Origin: Cryphonectria parasitica EP155
Lineage: Eukaryota; Ascomycota; Sordariomycetes; Diaporthales; Cryphonectriaceae
Direction of reading: 5' to 3'
Assembly (NCBI RefSeq): GCF_011745365.1
Contig: NW_024468914.1
Location: 2,440,001-2,504,000 of the forward strand
Length of the DNA: 64,000 nt
A program made the position numbers and the translations under genes. The notes below the pieces were generated by a model that saw only the letters and a program-made list of their open reading frames with translations, searched no databases and was not told the origin of the DNA. Below, one piece after another: positions 35,998-46,761 of this stretch. Numbering within the stretch: the stretch's first letter is position 1; each line of letters opens with the position of its first letter.

Positions 35998-36515
35998 CTC
36001 ACCATTGTTGGGTATTTTGATGGGTGTTGAGGCTGAAGTGCAAGATGTTTTGTTTGGCGGCGTATGTGCACGCGCTGGGAAATTTTGGTGACCCAATATA
36101 GATTGATGCGTTCATTACGTCAATCACTATAGCACCGCTAAGCCGAGCACGCTAAGCTGAGCACGCTAGGCGGTCTGGGGGTCTCGACCCAGGCACGTCA
36201 GGCACCGTCCGTGGTCAACGATGAATCATCCGTGCCAACCATGTTTAAGAAAATATGCTAATATGGCCCTTGTATTCTTACTGCTTATTGATCCTCAACA
36301 TGCAGGCCCCCTCCCCGAGGGTAAATTGAAGGAGGAACGGAGGAAAAGGAAATCAAATCCTAGACGAGCCAAGAACACTGCCTGCAAGAAGATGGAGATG
36401 CCCACAGCTTCCCTCGAATGGCTAGGACAACAAAATTTACAGTCGAGAGGAAGGAATGGAGAGGGCCCTGGCTCGAATTCAGCTATTGTCTCGAACCGCC
36501 CAGGAGGTCTCGTCC
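35998..36515. other. Intergenic region between two minus-strand genes
   Basis: 518 bases holding the LETM1-like promoter and the RidA 3' UTR. A short direct duplication of an AAGC(C/T)GAGCACGCTA unit occurs at about 36138-36168. No gene. Confidence 0.4.
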
Positions 36516-37113
36516 TCAGCCCACGTACGCTGTGCATTCGATCTCCACGTCCGTGTTGAAAGGCAGCTGCTTCACAGCGACGCAAGTCCGGCACTTGATC
36601 GTAATAATGATTAGCATACACATGACATCTCACAATAGAGAAGAAGAAGAGAGGGGAGAAGACAGATGAAGGAGAAGAACAGGGGTTAAAATTTGCTTAC
36701 CGGCTTCGGGTCAGAGGTGAAGAACTCGTCATACGCCTCATTCATTGTCGCAAAGTCATCCATGGTCGTGATGAAAACATTCACCTTGACCACGTTGCGC
36801 AAACCACTTCCAGCCTCTTCGAGGACAGACTGGAGATTCTTGAGGGCTTGTCTCTAAGAACAAAATCGCCAGGTTCCCCGCACGCAGAATTAGCCTTCTT
36901 GAACTGGCAAGTGTTGCTCAAGGGAGTAATTAGGGGAGATTTGCATGTACTTACCGCTCTGTCCTTGACGGTTCCCTCGACGATTTGTTTCGTTGCCGGG
37001 TCGAGCCCGATGTTCCCGGAACAGTAGACCATGCCGTTGTACTTGACGGCCTGTGAGAACTGCGGGAGGGGCTGCGGTGCCGCGTTGGTGTGGACGCTCT
37101 CGATCTTGCCCAT
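36516..37113 (-). CDS. RidA/Mmf1 (YjgF/UK114) family protein
   Basis: Exons 36955-37113, 36701-36853 and 36516-36593 (introns of 101 and 107 bases) encode 129 residues, the standard length. RidA proteins hydrolyse reactive 2-aminoacrylate and related enamines/imines formed by PLP enzymes such as threonine dehydratase, and assemble as trimers. Conserved parts seen: PQFSQAVKYNGMVYCSGNIG, a DRARQALKNLQSVLEEAGS block across intron 1, VVKVNVFITTMDDFATMNEAY, and the signature CRTCVAVKQLPFNTDVEIEC in the last exon, whose Arg binds the substrate carboxylate. There is no obvious mitochondrial presequence, so it may be the cytosolic form. The last intron uses a CAAG acceptor. Confidence 0.92.
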
Positions 37114-38149
37114 ATTGGCTTATTTTGGATGGAATGTGTTGACAAGATTGTGGACTGAACGAGCAAGGATCAATTCAATAGTGTTAAATGAAGGTGTGAA
37201 GAGCTGGATCGTTGTGAAGAAGGCTGTTGGTGATGAGCGGCGAGCGTTATCGTTCGGATGGGCGGTGGGCAAGAGAAGAGGTTACAAACGGCAAGACGCG
37301 GCCCGGTATCGCGCCGGACCCGAACAGTTGCATGGCATCCAGCATATTATTAGAGACTCGCACGACATGTCAGACTTCTTTGGTTCGTCAGTGTCTCACT
37401 TTTTTGTCCACTACCATTTTGTGCACCTTGTTTTCTCCCTTGACCCCGACCAATCAATGACAGCCAAGAGAACGATGGGTTCGGATGGAAAAGGTCTTGT
37501 ACGGAAAAATGGAAATCATCAACACATTACTTGGTATTTCTTGTCAAAAAGTTTAAAGAGCGACTGAAGTTGAATATTTTGTAGACTATCTGGAGCTGTC
37601 TGATCAGCCCTGTATAAATGCGAGACGACGCCTTGAATTGATTGTCATTTACACTGACAATGTCTTTCAAAGAAATGAAGATATTTGACGCCATCTGCTG
37701 TTAATTGTGGACAACACAGGTTTTCCAGCAACATTTCTCAGATCCATAGCCATGACCATAACCGTCGTGAAGCATTGCCTAACTCCAACCAGTACACTGC
37801 TTCCGTTTGAGACCATACGCCATACCTGCTTTTCCCTCACCTCTAGCACCATTTTCACGGCCCTCGATTTTTTGTGTTTTTTTTTTTTTTGGGGGGGGGG
37901 GGGGTTTGTGCAGCACTGGCTATCAACTTCCCGCTTATTCCTCTTTCATATCCATTGTTTCTTCCGTCTCTATGTGTCCGTCTCTTGTCTGAGCAAGGCA
38001 TGGAAGACTACCGTTACAATTATCCATCATGCCGCCGGGCCCACCGACAACGATAACTTAGTGCTACAAGAAAACATTAGCAACATGAATAAGACCAATA
38101 ATGACAACAAGGCAAGCTACCCACGTCAGACAAGAATTGCTCACCCTGA
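37114..38149. other. Intergenic region with T/G homopolymer block
   Basis: About 1 kb marking the change from the core region to the repeat-rich accessory region. It holds a T run directly followed by a G run (about 37877-37903). The open frames crossing it (e.g. 37031-37567, 37707-38180) have no domain content. The RidA promoter must lie in its left part. Confidence 0.45.
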
Positions 38150-39075
38150 TCAGGTCCTAGCAGCCCTGTCGGCAGGGTGAATAACATCGAAATGAGAGCC
38201 AATGCCCAGGAGAAATTGGTCACTATTCCCGGAGGTGTTGCCGTTGGTGGTTGGGCTACCGTTGGACGGCGGTGTGACGGGTTCGGTCGTCAGCACACTA
38301 GCGCGGCTCTGGCTAACCTGGGCAGCTGCAGAGCTGGCGACAGTGTGGTGGTGTCCAGATGGGCCGCCGCCACTCCTGCCGTTGACGGATGACGCGCTGC
38401 GACTGTGTCTCGCTTTCAGCGACTGTGACGTTTGGTTTTTGGTTGGGGCACAAGAAGAAAAGGCATGTAAAGATGGTTTGACCACGCTAGGCAATGTGGG
38501 CTTTGGTGATTCCTCCTGCGATCATGGGGCCACACTGCATCGTAGACGATAATGGGAAAGAGAGACGGAGGCAGGGAAGATCAGAAGAGGTCGAGAGAGG
38601 AGAGAAGATAAAGAGCATAGGAGGGGATGTTGAGGGAGGGAGATGCAGACACCACTTAGGGGTGGCGGGCGGCGGGCAGGAGAATTTGCACCAGGAGAGA
38701 AGCGACAGAGTGGGGATAGAAATAAAGGGCGACAGAAGGGACCGACAAGGAGGATGGTAGAGAGGAACCAAGAAGATGTGACTGAAGGACAGCGACAGAA
38801 GGGCCAGAAGGGAGGGAATGACAGAGAGGAACCAGAAATCCGACCTCAGGTTGGGTGTCTGTGATTTGAGGAGACGAAAGCTGAGGGGAAAACAGAAGAA
38901 GAAGAAGAAGAAGAAGAAGAAGAAGAAGAAGAAGAAGAAGAAGAAGAAGAAGAAGAAGAAGAAGAAGAAGAAGAAGAAGAAGAAGAAGAAGAAGAAGGAA
39001 AGATAAGATGTAGATCATGTCAACATACCCAGATGCCACAGAGCCCTGATGGGCCAGAGTCGAGGTTGCGGACAT
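38150..39075 (-). CDS. Small QGS/GIG-family protein, copy A
   Basis: I do not recognise the product. Proposed exons 39029-39075 and 38150-38402 give 99 residues. Exon 1 encodes MSATSTLAHQGSVAS and ends in a GTATGT donor; the 626-base intron ends GACACAG. The splice is phase 2, identical to the other three copies. Exon 2 is Ser/Thr/Gly-rich with a short His run (GHHHTV), and carries the shared motif NSDQFLLGIGSHFD 13 residues before the stop. No signal peptide or membrane helix is seen. A further donor-like GTGAGC lies six bases after the stop codon, as in copies C and D. The intron contains a long GAA/TTC repeat. Support comes from agreement with three other loci; no expression evidence is possible here. 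Confidence 0.55.
38894..38998. repeat. (GAA)35 trinucleotide tract inside an intron
   Basis: About 35 near-perfect GAA units on the plus strand, lying in the long intron of copy A (TTC on the transcribed-RNA sense). A TTC tract on the same strand lies 0.7 kb away at 39727, so the two could pair as an inverted repeat. Confidence 0.95.
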
Positions 39076-40918
39076 TTGTCACGGACAAGTGTCTGAATCG
39101 GAAAGCCAGAGCAGCTGTCAACTGATAAGAAGATATTTGGATAGGAGGAATGAAGGGGCTTGAGATGGATTTGAACCATGCCAAGAGCTGTCTAGACGGA
39201 ACTAAGGCTGATAGCCAGGAGTTCTGCATCCTCATCCCATTTCCTTTCAACCAATGTCCCCGTGGTCGAGGCACTTGGTTATGTCCCTTTTTTCTTTTTT
39301 TTTTGGTGGAATAATAAGAAAACAAGAGGGCAATAGGAACAAAGGGGCAGAGACAGACATCTGAGGAGGACGAAAGACTAACCAGGGACAGGATAACGAG
39401 TCAGAGCTTCTAACTCGTGCAGTTCAACGAGATGAGCCTGGATTCTGTGTCAAAACCAGAAAAGTGACCATGGGATAAGATATGGCAGCAACTGGCTGTG
39501 GTGGTTGAGCCCCAAGCACAGGGATGGTACACAAGTGTCGTTTGGAAAGAATCAGTCGGGCTTCTGAAATGTAAAGTATGCATGCCAGTCTGAAATATTC
39601 ATGTTCCTTGGAGGAAGAGACAGGAAGCTCTTCTTCTGGCAGCAATGCTCTTTATATGTTGGAATCTGGTCAGCTCCTCGACATGGAAAGAGGGATGCAG
39701 GAACGTTGATTCATGCAGACTCCTTTTCTTCTTCTTCTTCTTCTTCTTCTTCTTCTTCTTCTTCTTCTTCTTCGAAAGATGCGTTGTGTTGTGCTGGTCT
39801 CACCCACACCACCCTACAGCACTGATCTGCATCATGCATGAAGACACATCATTGGACGACTGGACAACAAGGCAAACTATGAGGGGGGGCTGCTCGAGCT
39901 TTTGTTCAGCTCTGGGATAAGTGACAAGTTGCCTCACTTTACTATGGTACGGGTAATATTGGGTACTTGGTAGATTTTGTGAAAATTTATTCGCTGCGAT
40001 CCCCTAGTAGTTGAATAGCGGGCCATCAAGAGGATACAACAGCACACAAGACGCATGAGCCACAAAATACGCGACTAGGTACCCTTTTTTCAGCACGAAC
40101 CCATCTGACTCGCATATTTTAGAGTGGTGGGCCTGTGTGCCGTGGTGGTGGTTTACCCGCTTCCCCACCTCTGCATTCAGATCCTGATGTCTTGGCGGGG
40201 CTTGGGGTCTTCCTGCAAAACATAAGTATGTTCAGGGTACTGGGTAGGATGTACATGTATGGGTCATGGGGGCAGGGTTTGGGGATCTCCTTGAAATCAT
40301 TTGTTTAATTTTTGCAGACCCTGATATCTGTACCTACTGCCTTCTACAACCTATAGTTCCAAAGTGAGGTATGGATGGCGATTGTCCTGATAAGTCCACA
40401 GATCCCCCTGCAAGTCCTCCAGTAGAGTCCGAGATGGACTTTTGCTTGTAGTACTGCTGGAAGTATCAGGCATGTGGGTGGATAGATGCATGGATGATGG
40501 TGAGAATGGAGAAGTTGTAGAGGCTGTATGGCAGGGCTTGGGAGCTGAAGAATGAGTAGGTGCTAATCAGGAAGTTCCACAAAGATTGTAACGCTTGTAG
40601 ACCATGTGGTACATAAAGTGGTCGTGTGAGGGGGGGGTAGTAGTAGTGATGTAGTGCTTGGGCTCAAGGCTCACTGAAGTGTGTGGCTCGTCTGCGATGC
40701 CTCTGTAATGCAGAATGTATTTACCTACATACCTACTTAAGCTATTAGCTCGAATATGGCTTCTCGTGGTCCTTATGGGTTATCAACCTCGATGCAAGTC
40801 CTCAGCTAGCGCCGGCCCCCATGATCCGAGTAGGCGAGTAGGGGCTGCGACAATCGGCCGGGGTCTCAAGTAAGAATATGAGGCCGGTAACTGACTGGCG
40901 CTTGTTAGGCGGTATAGT
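39076..40918. other. Gene-free interval upstream of copy A
   Basis: 1.8 kb with a TTC tract (39727), G runs (39884, 40630) and no supported gene. The right part (about 40090-40800) consists of short G/T-rich words with no open frame of interest. Confidence 0.4.
39727..39773. repeat. (TTC)n trinucleotide tract
   Basis: About fifteen TTC units, the reverse complement of the GAA tract at 38894. Confidence 0.95.
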
Positions 40919-40989
40919 CACTCTCCCGGGGCACACCACTCTCCCGGGGCACACCACTCTCCCGGGGCACACCACTCTCCCGGGGCACC
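40919..40989. repeat. Four tandem 18-bp repeats
   Basis: Four head-to-tail copies of CACTCTCCCGGGGCACAC (the last is one or two bases different at its end), each containing the CCCGGG palindrome. They lie about 240 bases before the transposase start and may be subterminal repeats of that element or an independent minisatellite. Confidence 0.9.
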
Positions 40990-41227
40990 CCACGTCAGCA
41001 AGCAGGCCACCCAATACCATCGCGTCCCTCGATGCTTCGTTTGCCTAAAAGAAGAATGGTTGGTGGGCAGCCAGACGACCTGACTCAAGCCCACGGTATG
41101 GCGTGCCGCAGCGCTGAATCTGGAGAGAGAAAACAGCCACACCGCCATTTCCACCACCTTTACTTTTACAAAGTTTCCTCAACCAATTCTTATTCAAATT
41201 GACTTCATCTCTTCACAGAACCTCGAT

Positions 41228-43083
41228 ATGCCTAAAAAGAAGCCGTATACCGAATTTGAGCTTGCCCAGGCCATCGAGGCTATCGGAAAGGGCTTGTCAC
41301 GGAAACAGGCCTCGCGCGAGTACGGCATACCAAGGTCTACTCTTCAACAACGTCTAGCAGGAAGAGAATCGCATCAAACAGCCCATCAATACCAGCAAAG
41401 GCTCTCTTTTACTCAGGAAAAGCAGTTAGCTGAATGGATCCTCGTCCAGGAAAGCCTAGGGCTCCCATCTAGCCACTCCGAACTTAAGCATTTTGCTCAG
41501 AGGATCCTCGAGGTCCAAAAAGACCCTCAAGGGCTAGGAAAGAGGTGGACTGAGAGCTTTTTGAAGAGAAATCCAGAGATACACGTTCGAAAGAATCGAC
41601 GGATTGCCTCTGAGCGGATCAATAGAGCTACAACAGAGGTAATTGTGGCAGAGGCCATAGGGGCCTCGAGGGAATGAGGCCTGGCTGGCCACCCTGACTC
41701 ACTGGCCTGGGCCATTCAATGGAAAAGCAGTGAGTCGCTAGGTACGCTAGCCCAGTTGGGACTAGTGCCAATTGCTCTTCTATATAGAAGGCAATTGGCA
41801 AGCGTGCCTTGAGATAGATTAATTGAAGAACCATCTTCCCTTCTACCATTTGTACAGCCCCTAGAGTGCCTTCTACAGTAATACAGCCTTGGTTCCGTCT
41901 TTTTGATCTTCCTCAAGTTCAAGCCATCAAGCCAGCTAATCGATGAAATATGGATGAGGCTGGGATAGTTGAGGGCCAAGGAGAGAATGGATTAGTCCTC
42001 GGTGGCTCTTCTTCACGTTCAATTCATCGAAAAGAGCCTGGGTCGAGGTCCTGGACTTCTTTCCTCGAGTGTATCTCTGCTACAGGCGTCTATCTTCTTC
42101 CTCTGGTGATTTTCAAAGGGAAAACGATTCAACAACAGTGATTTCCTCTCCTCTTGAACTCTTTCAAGAGCTGGCAGTTTACATCTACGAGAAACAGCTG
42201 GACTAACAACGCTATAGCACTTGAATAGCTGGAAAAGATCTTCATCCCTGGCAGCAAGCCAGCAGACCCCTCAGAGGCTAGACTATTAGTCCTGGATAGC
42301 CACAGCAGCCATACAACTGATGAGTTTATGCAGCAATGCTATCAAAACAATATCCTGTTGATTTACCTTCCTCCTCATACCTCTCACGTACTTCAATCCC
42401 TCGATCTAGGAATCTTCTCGTCTCTCAAGAGGGCATACAGACGAAGAGTCAGTCATACAAGCCAGTGAGGGGATTTAACAGTGCTAGGAAAGCGTTTATT
42501 CCTCGAGAACTATTGCAAGGCTCGTTTGGAAGATCTTTCTAGTCAGAATATCAGATCAGGGTGGAAAGCTTCTGGTTTATAGCCTGTGAGACCCTCCAAG
42601 CCACTCTTGAGCCCTCTTCTCCTTGCTAGCACTCCTCAGCATACTTAGGCTAGGGCGAATTCAAGTTCAAAAGCATCAACAGCATCTCAGCTTACCCAGA
42701 AAGCTTCCTCAAGCCTACCAGTCATCTTTTCAACTCCTCGCAAGGCTAAAGATCTATACCACCAGCTACAGAAGAATCAGCAGCAACTTTCATCAGCTCC
42801 AATGCAACGAGTACTGTTTAGGAAGATACAAAAAGCATTCAATGAGAGGGACTTCGAACTGGCAAGGGCTCTGGAGAAGAACGAGGTACTGGAAAAGCAG
42901 GCTGAGACTACAAGGCCAACTAAAAGAAGGAAGGTAGATACAAGCCCAAATTCGAGGTTTGCGAATATTGAAGATATACAAAGGGCTCAAAATGCAGTCA
43001 ATAGGAATGTTAATAGTCAGGATGAAGAGAGCGATATCGAATTACCTACTGATGAGGAGGACTGCATCGTGGTAGGTGAATAG
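41228..43083 (+). mobile_element. Degenerate Fot1/pogo-type DNA transposon (transposase pseudogene)
   Basis: The transposase starts at 41228 with an intact 149-codon piece: an N-terminal psq-type helix-turn-helix (FELAQAIEAIGKGLSRKQAS) and a CENP-B-like domain (RLSFTQEKQLAEWIL), stopping at 41675. The frame then shifts by about 41,850 and continues as VIQPWFRLFDLPQVQAIKPA, MDEAGIVEGQGENGLVLG, LLVLDSHSSHTTDEF and LPPHTSHVLQSLDLGIFSSL: the three catalytic Asp of the DDE superfamily are all still readable. Stops at 41944 (TGA), 42139 (TGA) and 42226 (TAG) each sit where relatives have Trp, so they fit G-to-A change of TGG. The tail frame (42802-43083) is Lys/Glu-rich (TRPTKRRKVDTSP) and ends acidic. 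Inactive relic; terminal inverted repeats and target duplication were not resolved. Confidence 0.85.
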
Positions 43084-43479
43084 GAAGTGAAATGTATATA
43101 AAACAATATATATATAAGTGGGTGATATGGCTGTTCAGGGGTGCCAACAAGGGGGTGCTTTGACTTACTCCCCTGTTTATGTTTACAACCACTTCAAAAC
43201 CTCCAATCAAAGCGACCGGAAGGAACACACCCATACAGCAGCCATTTACATTTGTTTGGAATTTTGTGCTTACTTCCCACCCCAATTTCCTATTATTACC
43301 CTCGGAAATTTTAGCTATCTCCATAGCTACATTTGTAGCTAACCTCGAAAGCATAGAGTACACTACAAAAGTCCTTCGGATGACAATGTATTAGGGATAC
43401 GTATTGTAGCTTCAGCTACTTTATGTAAGCTGCGGTTCAATACAGTCAGTACCTCTGCGTTTTTGCCATCATTCACAGC
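43084..43479. other. Region 3' of the transposon relic
   Basis: About 400 bases, beginning with an AT-rich TATATATA stretch (43092-43113). The words GGGGTGCC and CTTTGACTTAC near 43137-43166 weakly resemble the reverse complement of the repeat at 40919 and might be the decayed 3' terminus of the element. No gene. Confidence 0.3.
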
Positions 43480-44823
43480 GCTACTTAAATATCTGTGCGG
43501 AAAGTACTTGCGTGCATAAATTCCAGCAAATGTGCCTCCCTCTCGTGCTGCCTCCTCTGCTTCTCACTCCTCGCGCCTGTGTCTCCCCTCGCGCTCACGG
43601 CCAGCAACTCCACGGGTTACCTGGTCCGTGATGCGACGCTCTTCTGCCTCGTGTCGAATCTCTTGCTACTATCGTTCAACCTCTCTTTCCTCTGCCTCGA
43701 TACGACTGCTCTTTTCCTGCTCCCCTGCGGACACGCTCAATCCTCTCACACTTTCTTAGTTGTTCTGGTGTGTCTCAGCCTGTCGGATCCGGGCCTGTCG
43801 TCTGGCGCTGCTCGCGGAACGCCTCTGCAGGTGCGCTGTATATTGCTCAAGATACTGCCGTAGGTGATCGCGGCCACCCCAGCCTGGGTTCCCAGCATCC
43901 GTTCTCACCGCTAGCTACCCATGATGTCTGTGTGCCCCGAGATATGTGATCCTGGCGGTGCAAAGTACCTTTCATAGCTGGCGGGGGATAGTTTGGTTAC
44001 CATAGTGCAGGAATCAACGCGACAGAGGAAGCGCAGGCGGCACAGATTAGGTCGGTCGAAATGTTCTGGGACTCAAAATGTGAGTGAGCTGGACCTGGCA
44101 CATGTCGGTATCTGCAAAGCGAGGGCTTGTGCATCGCGTCCAGCGGTAGAGACGGCAGAGCCAAGGAAAAGGTCGTTTTCAATCTCGTGGGCTCAGCTGT
44201 GTGCTTCCACGGTCCCTGAGCCACCTGTGGGAGACACAGTATTTGTTTACTGGGTCTCGATAATTGGTGCAGAAGGGATTGCGTGCATCCCCGGGATCTT
44301 GGCATGTATGATCATAGCAGTACTGCGAGTAAATTCTGTCCCCATAAGGCGTGGTTTCGTGCGTAACTTTGAGCCCACAGTCGCGGACTATGCACAATTC
44401 ATTGAGAGCGTCAAAAGCGTCCGTAAATGAACTGAACTGACGATCCTCAAGAAGTGGTGACGCAAGAGCTAGGGAAGGAGAAGGAGCATCCGAGAATCTG
44501 CCGCACAATGAAGGCTTTGTCCTTGGTGTTTGAGGACCACGAGGTGCAAGCATATTACCAATCGTCTCTCCTGTGTAAATGGCTGCCTTCATACTGGGGT
44601 GCCCGCCCTGACTGGCGTCGCCGTCTAGCGAGGTGGGCGCATCATGAGCAGTGTTTGTAATAGAGTTCGCAGGACGAGCCACGGCTGCCGGCAGCCGTGC
44701 AGATGTAGCTCCTGCTATTCCACAGAACCTCTCAGCGGCCGCACAGCGCTTTCTGAAGACTTGGCGGTCATCTGTATAGTCTTCAGAGATGGTGTACCGC
44801 ACTCTTTTGACGCCTGCTCCCAT
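43480..44823 (-). pseudogene. Decayed Cys/His-knuckle and coiled-coil protein gene
   Basis: Not assigned to a named family. The best-preserved part is an open frame from ATG 44823 to a stop at 44179 (215 codons). Its last 70 residues have a spaced Cys/His pattern, CIVRDCGLKV, YCYDHTCQDPG, FCTNYRD and YCVSHRW, typical of repeated small zinc-binding knuckles in fungal proteins; the first half is Ser/Pro/Ala-rich. Downstream, after a probable intron, GWGGRDHLRQYLEQYTAHLQ (from 43884) and then an Arg/Glu-rich frame (RIEAEEREVER, EIRHEAEERRITDQ) read as coiled coil. That frame is broken by TAG TAG and a TGA, each derivable from CAG or CGA by C-to-T. I infer one gene with N-terminal knuckles and a C-terminal coil, now broken; the join between the parts is not certain. 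Confidence 0.45.
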
Positions 44824-45989
44824 TAGCGCTGTATGAAGGCACCACAGTGCCAGCACTACGCAAGATCAGAGAGGGGATGAATCTGTTTCGTAGATCTCTG
44901 CACGAATCCGATCGTCAGAAGAATGTAGTGCAGCAAGGGTCTTGTCAGCCCAGGGGTAAGCACTGACGGGCCGGCCTTTTACGGGGTTCGAGAATAGCGT
45001 GACTTGACAAAAAGAGGTGTCTCGTTCCTTTTACAAAGAGCGAATGGACGATGGCATGTCTCGAAAGTAGAATTGCACTGTGAAAAGGGTTATCAGGTTC
45101 CTAGAGCCCCTCACGTTGTGTACGTAGATTACAGTAAGCACTACGGGGCTAGGCAACTGTACCCCACGACTTGCACAGCCACATGAACCGCGCCCCAATA
45201 GAGTGGAGCGTGGCTCGTGCTCTAGAGGGCCTTGCTACAATAAGAGCTTTGAGTGACTGAGGCTTAATACACATCCTAAAGAGACTTGAATATATACAAC
45301 ACTGTGCAATGCATCAATCTTGGCTCCAGATTATATCCGTATTTGCGATGTCTTTCGTAATAAATATGACGGCATGGATTCTGTATACGAGAGCCGCGGG
45401 CTTATGTAAGCGGTCTATTACATATTGCTGTTCTCGATCATAACGGGAGTGTTCAGACCGCAGAATGCATTTCCACGACCTCGAGACCTCAGTAGTAGTC
45501 GGACCCTACGTAACGGTAGTAATATCACTGTTTCTTCAAACAAAGGGATGAATGAAGACAAAAGTTATATTTCGAGATTTTAGGTAGCTAGAAATATTTC
45601 TTATTGCGTCTGCAGAGTGTGTTTGAGCCATGTCTTCAACACCAAAAAAAACAACAGACCGTGCCATACTCGATCAAGATTCGAGAGGCTGAACCAACAT
45701 TCATAGCCTTGGAAACCATGTGAACACGCCCCCGTTGCACGTGTGGAACCTAAGAGATACGTACAGTATTGACAGAACGGAACTTGCGCACTGCGGTTGT
45801 AACATGACACGGCTTGGCTTCCCCAATGAGCTAACAGACTGTATCAGGGTAGTGAATCCCCACTTGTCAAAAAGGATGCTCGTCACGCAACGCGGTCCGT
45901 TCCGCGACCCATATCCCCAGCAGTCCCACAATGAGTGCGAATGGAGCTAGACCCGAGAGAAGCATGGCGTAGCGTCGACCCACACCGCA
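44824..45989. other. Gene-free interval
   Basis: 1.2 kb between the decayed knuckle gene and copy B. Open frames are short and without domain content; no repeat or RNA gene recognised. Confidence 0.4.
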
Positions 45990-46761
45990 TCAAGCGCCCC
46001 TTGCGTTGTCCCCAGACGAGCGGCTCAAGCCCATATATTGTCTGTCGAACTGTGCGCCGATGCCGAGAAGGAGACTGTCAATTGCTTGAGGGCTTGTGCC
46101 CACTTCATTGACTGACCCCTGCCCTGTCGTAGAGAGCGGTGCCATGGCGGCGGCATGAACCGCCAACCCAAGAGGTGGAGCTGTGTGACCATTGCCAGGG
46201 TCACCTCCGTTGGCGTAGGCAGAAGTATTGGGGGATCTAGCGGTGATGAGAGGGACATTGACACATTGCTGCTCATGGCCTTGCTGTGAACATGGACTCT
46301 GATCTTGCTCCATGATCACGCTGTAGAGGTTAAAGTCAGAATCGGTGGTTTTTTTTGTAGCATGGCATGAAAATAACGGGTTGGAGATGGTGTGCATAGG
46401 CATGGGGAGAGTTCCGATTGAAGTCGCCAAGGGTATTCAGCGCTTCCAGTCCCGACCTCATGAGAGATTGAAACAATGAAAGTAAAGAGAAGTGACAGAG
46501 GGAACAGGAAGGAGGGGGGCGGGGCACAAGGGACAAATATTGAACCTATAGCCCTCGACATATGAAATGAACAAATGTGGAAGAGTAGGGATCAAGAGTT
46601 GGAGAACTCCACATGCAGGTTCAGAACGATGAAGACTTTCTAGATAGGGATCAGGGCGACAGGAAAACTTGGTGTATCGAAAGTGGCATGCAGTTTAGAC
46701 TTGATAAATTCAATGTGACATGCCTTGTGGGAGCCGAGCCCTGTTGTGCCTGGCATGACAT
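45990..46761 (-). CDS. Small QGS/GIG-family protein, copy B
   Basis: Unrecognised product. Proposed exons 46724-46761 and 45990-46320 give 122 residues, the longest of the four copies. Exon 1 reads MSCQAQQGSAPT. Its donor is AAG|GCATGT, a GC-type donor, and the 403-base intron ends TTCTGACTTTAACCTCTACAG, a very good branch/acceptor. The joined codon is Ser and the phase is 2, as in the other copies. Exon 2 is rich in Gln, Ser, Gly and Ala (QDQSPCSQQGHEQQ) and carries the shared motif IDSLLLGIGAQFD 19 residues from the end. No signal peptide or membrane helix. Upstream of the ATG the context is AATAAAATG. Confidence 0.55.

Noticed and set aside
37707..38180. 157-codon frame crossing the T/G homopolymer block
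   Set aside because: Phe and Gly runs come from homopolymers and the frame ends in copy A antisense sequence.
40919..40989. 18-bp repeats as a CRISPR array
   Set aside because: Units are contiguous without spacers, and the genome is eukaryotic.
44244..45010. B-box-like GGTTCGA words as tRNA genes
   Set aside because: No matching A box or foldable cloverleaf around them; the same holds for the word near 48256 on the minus strand.
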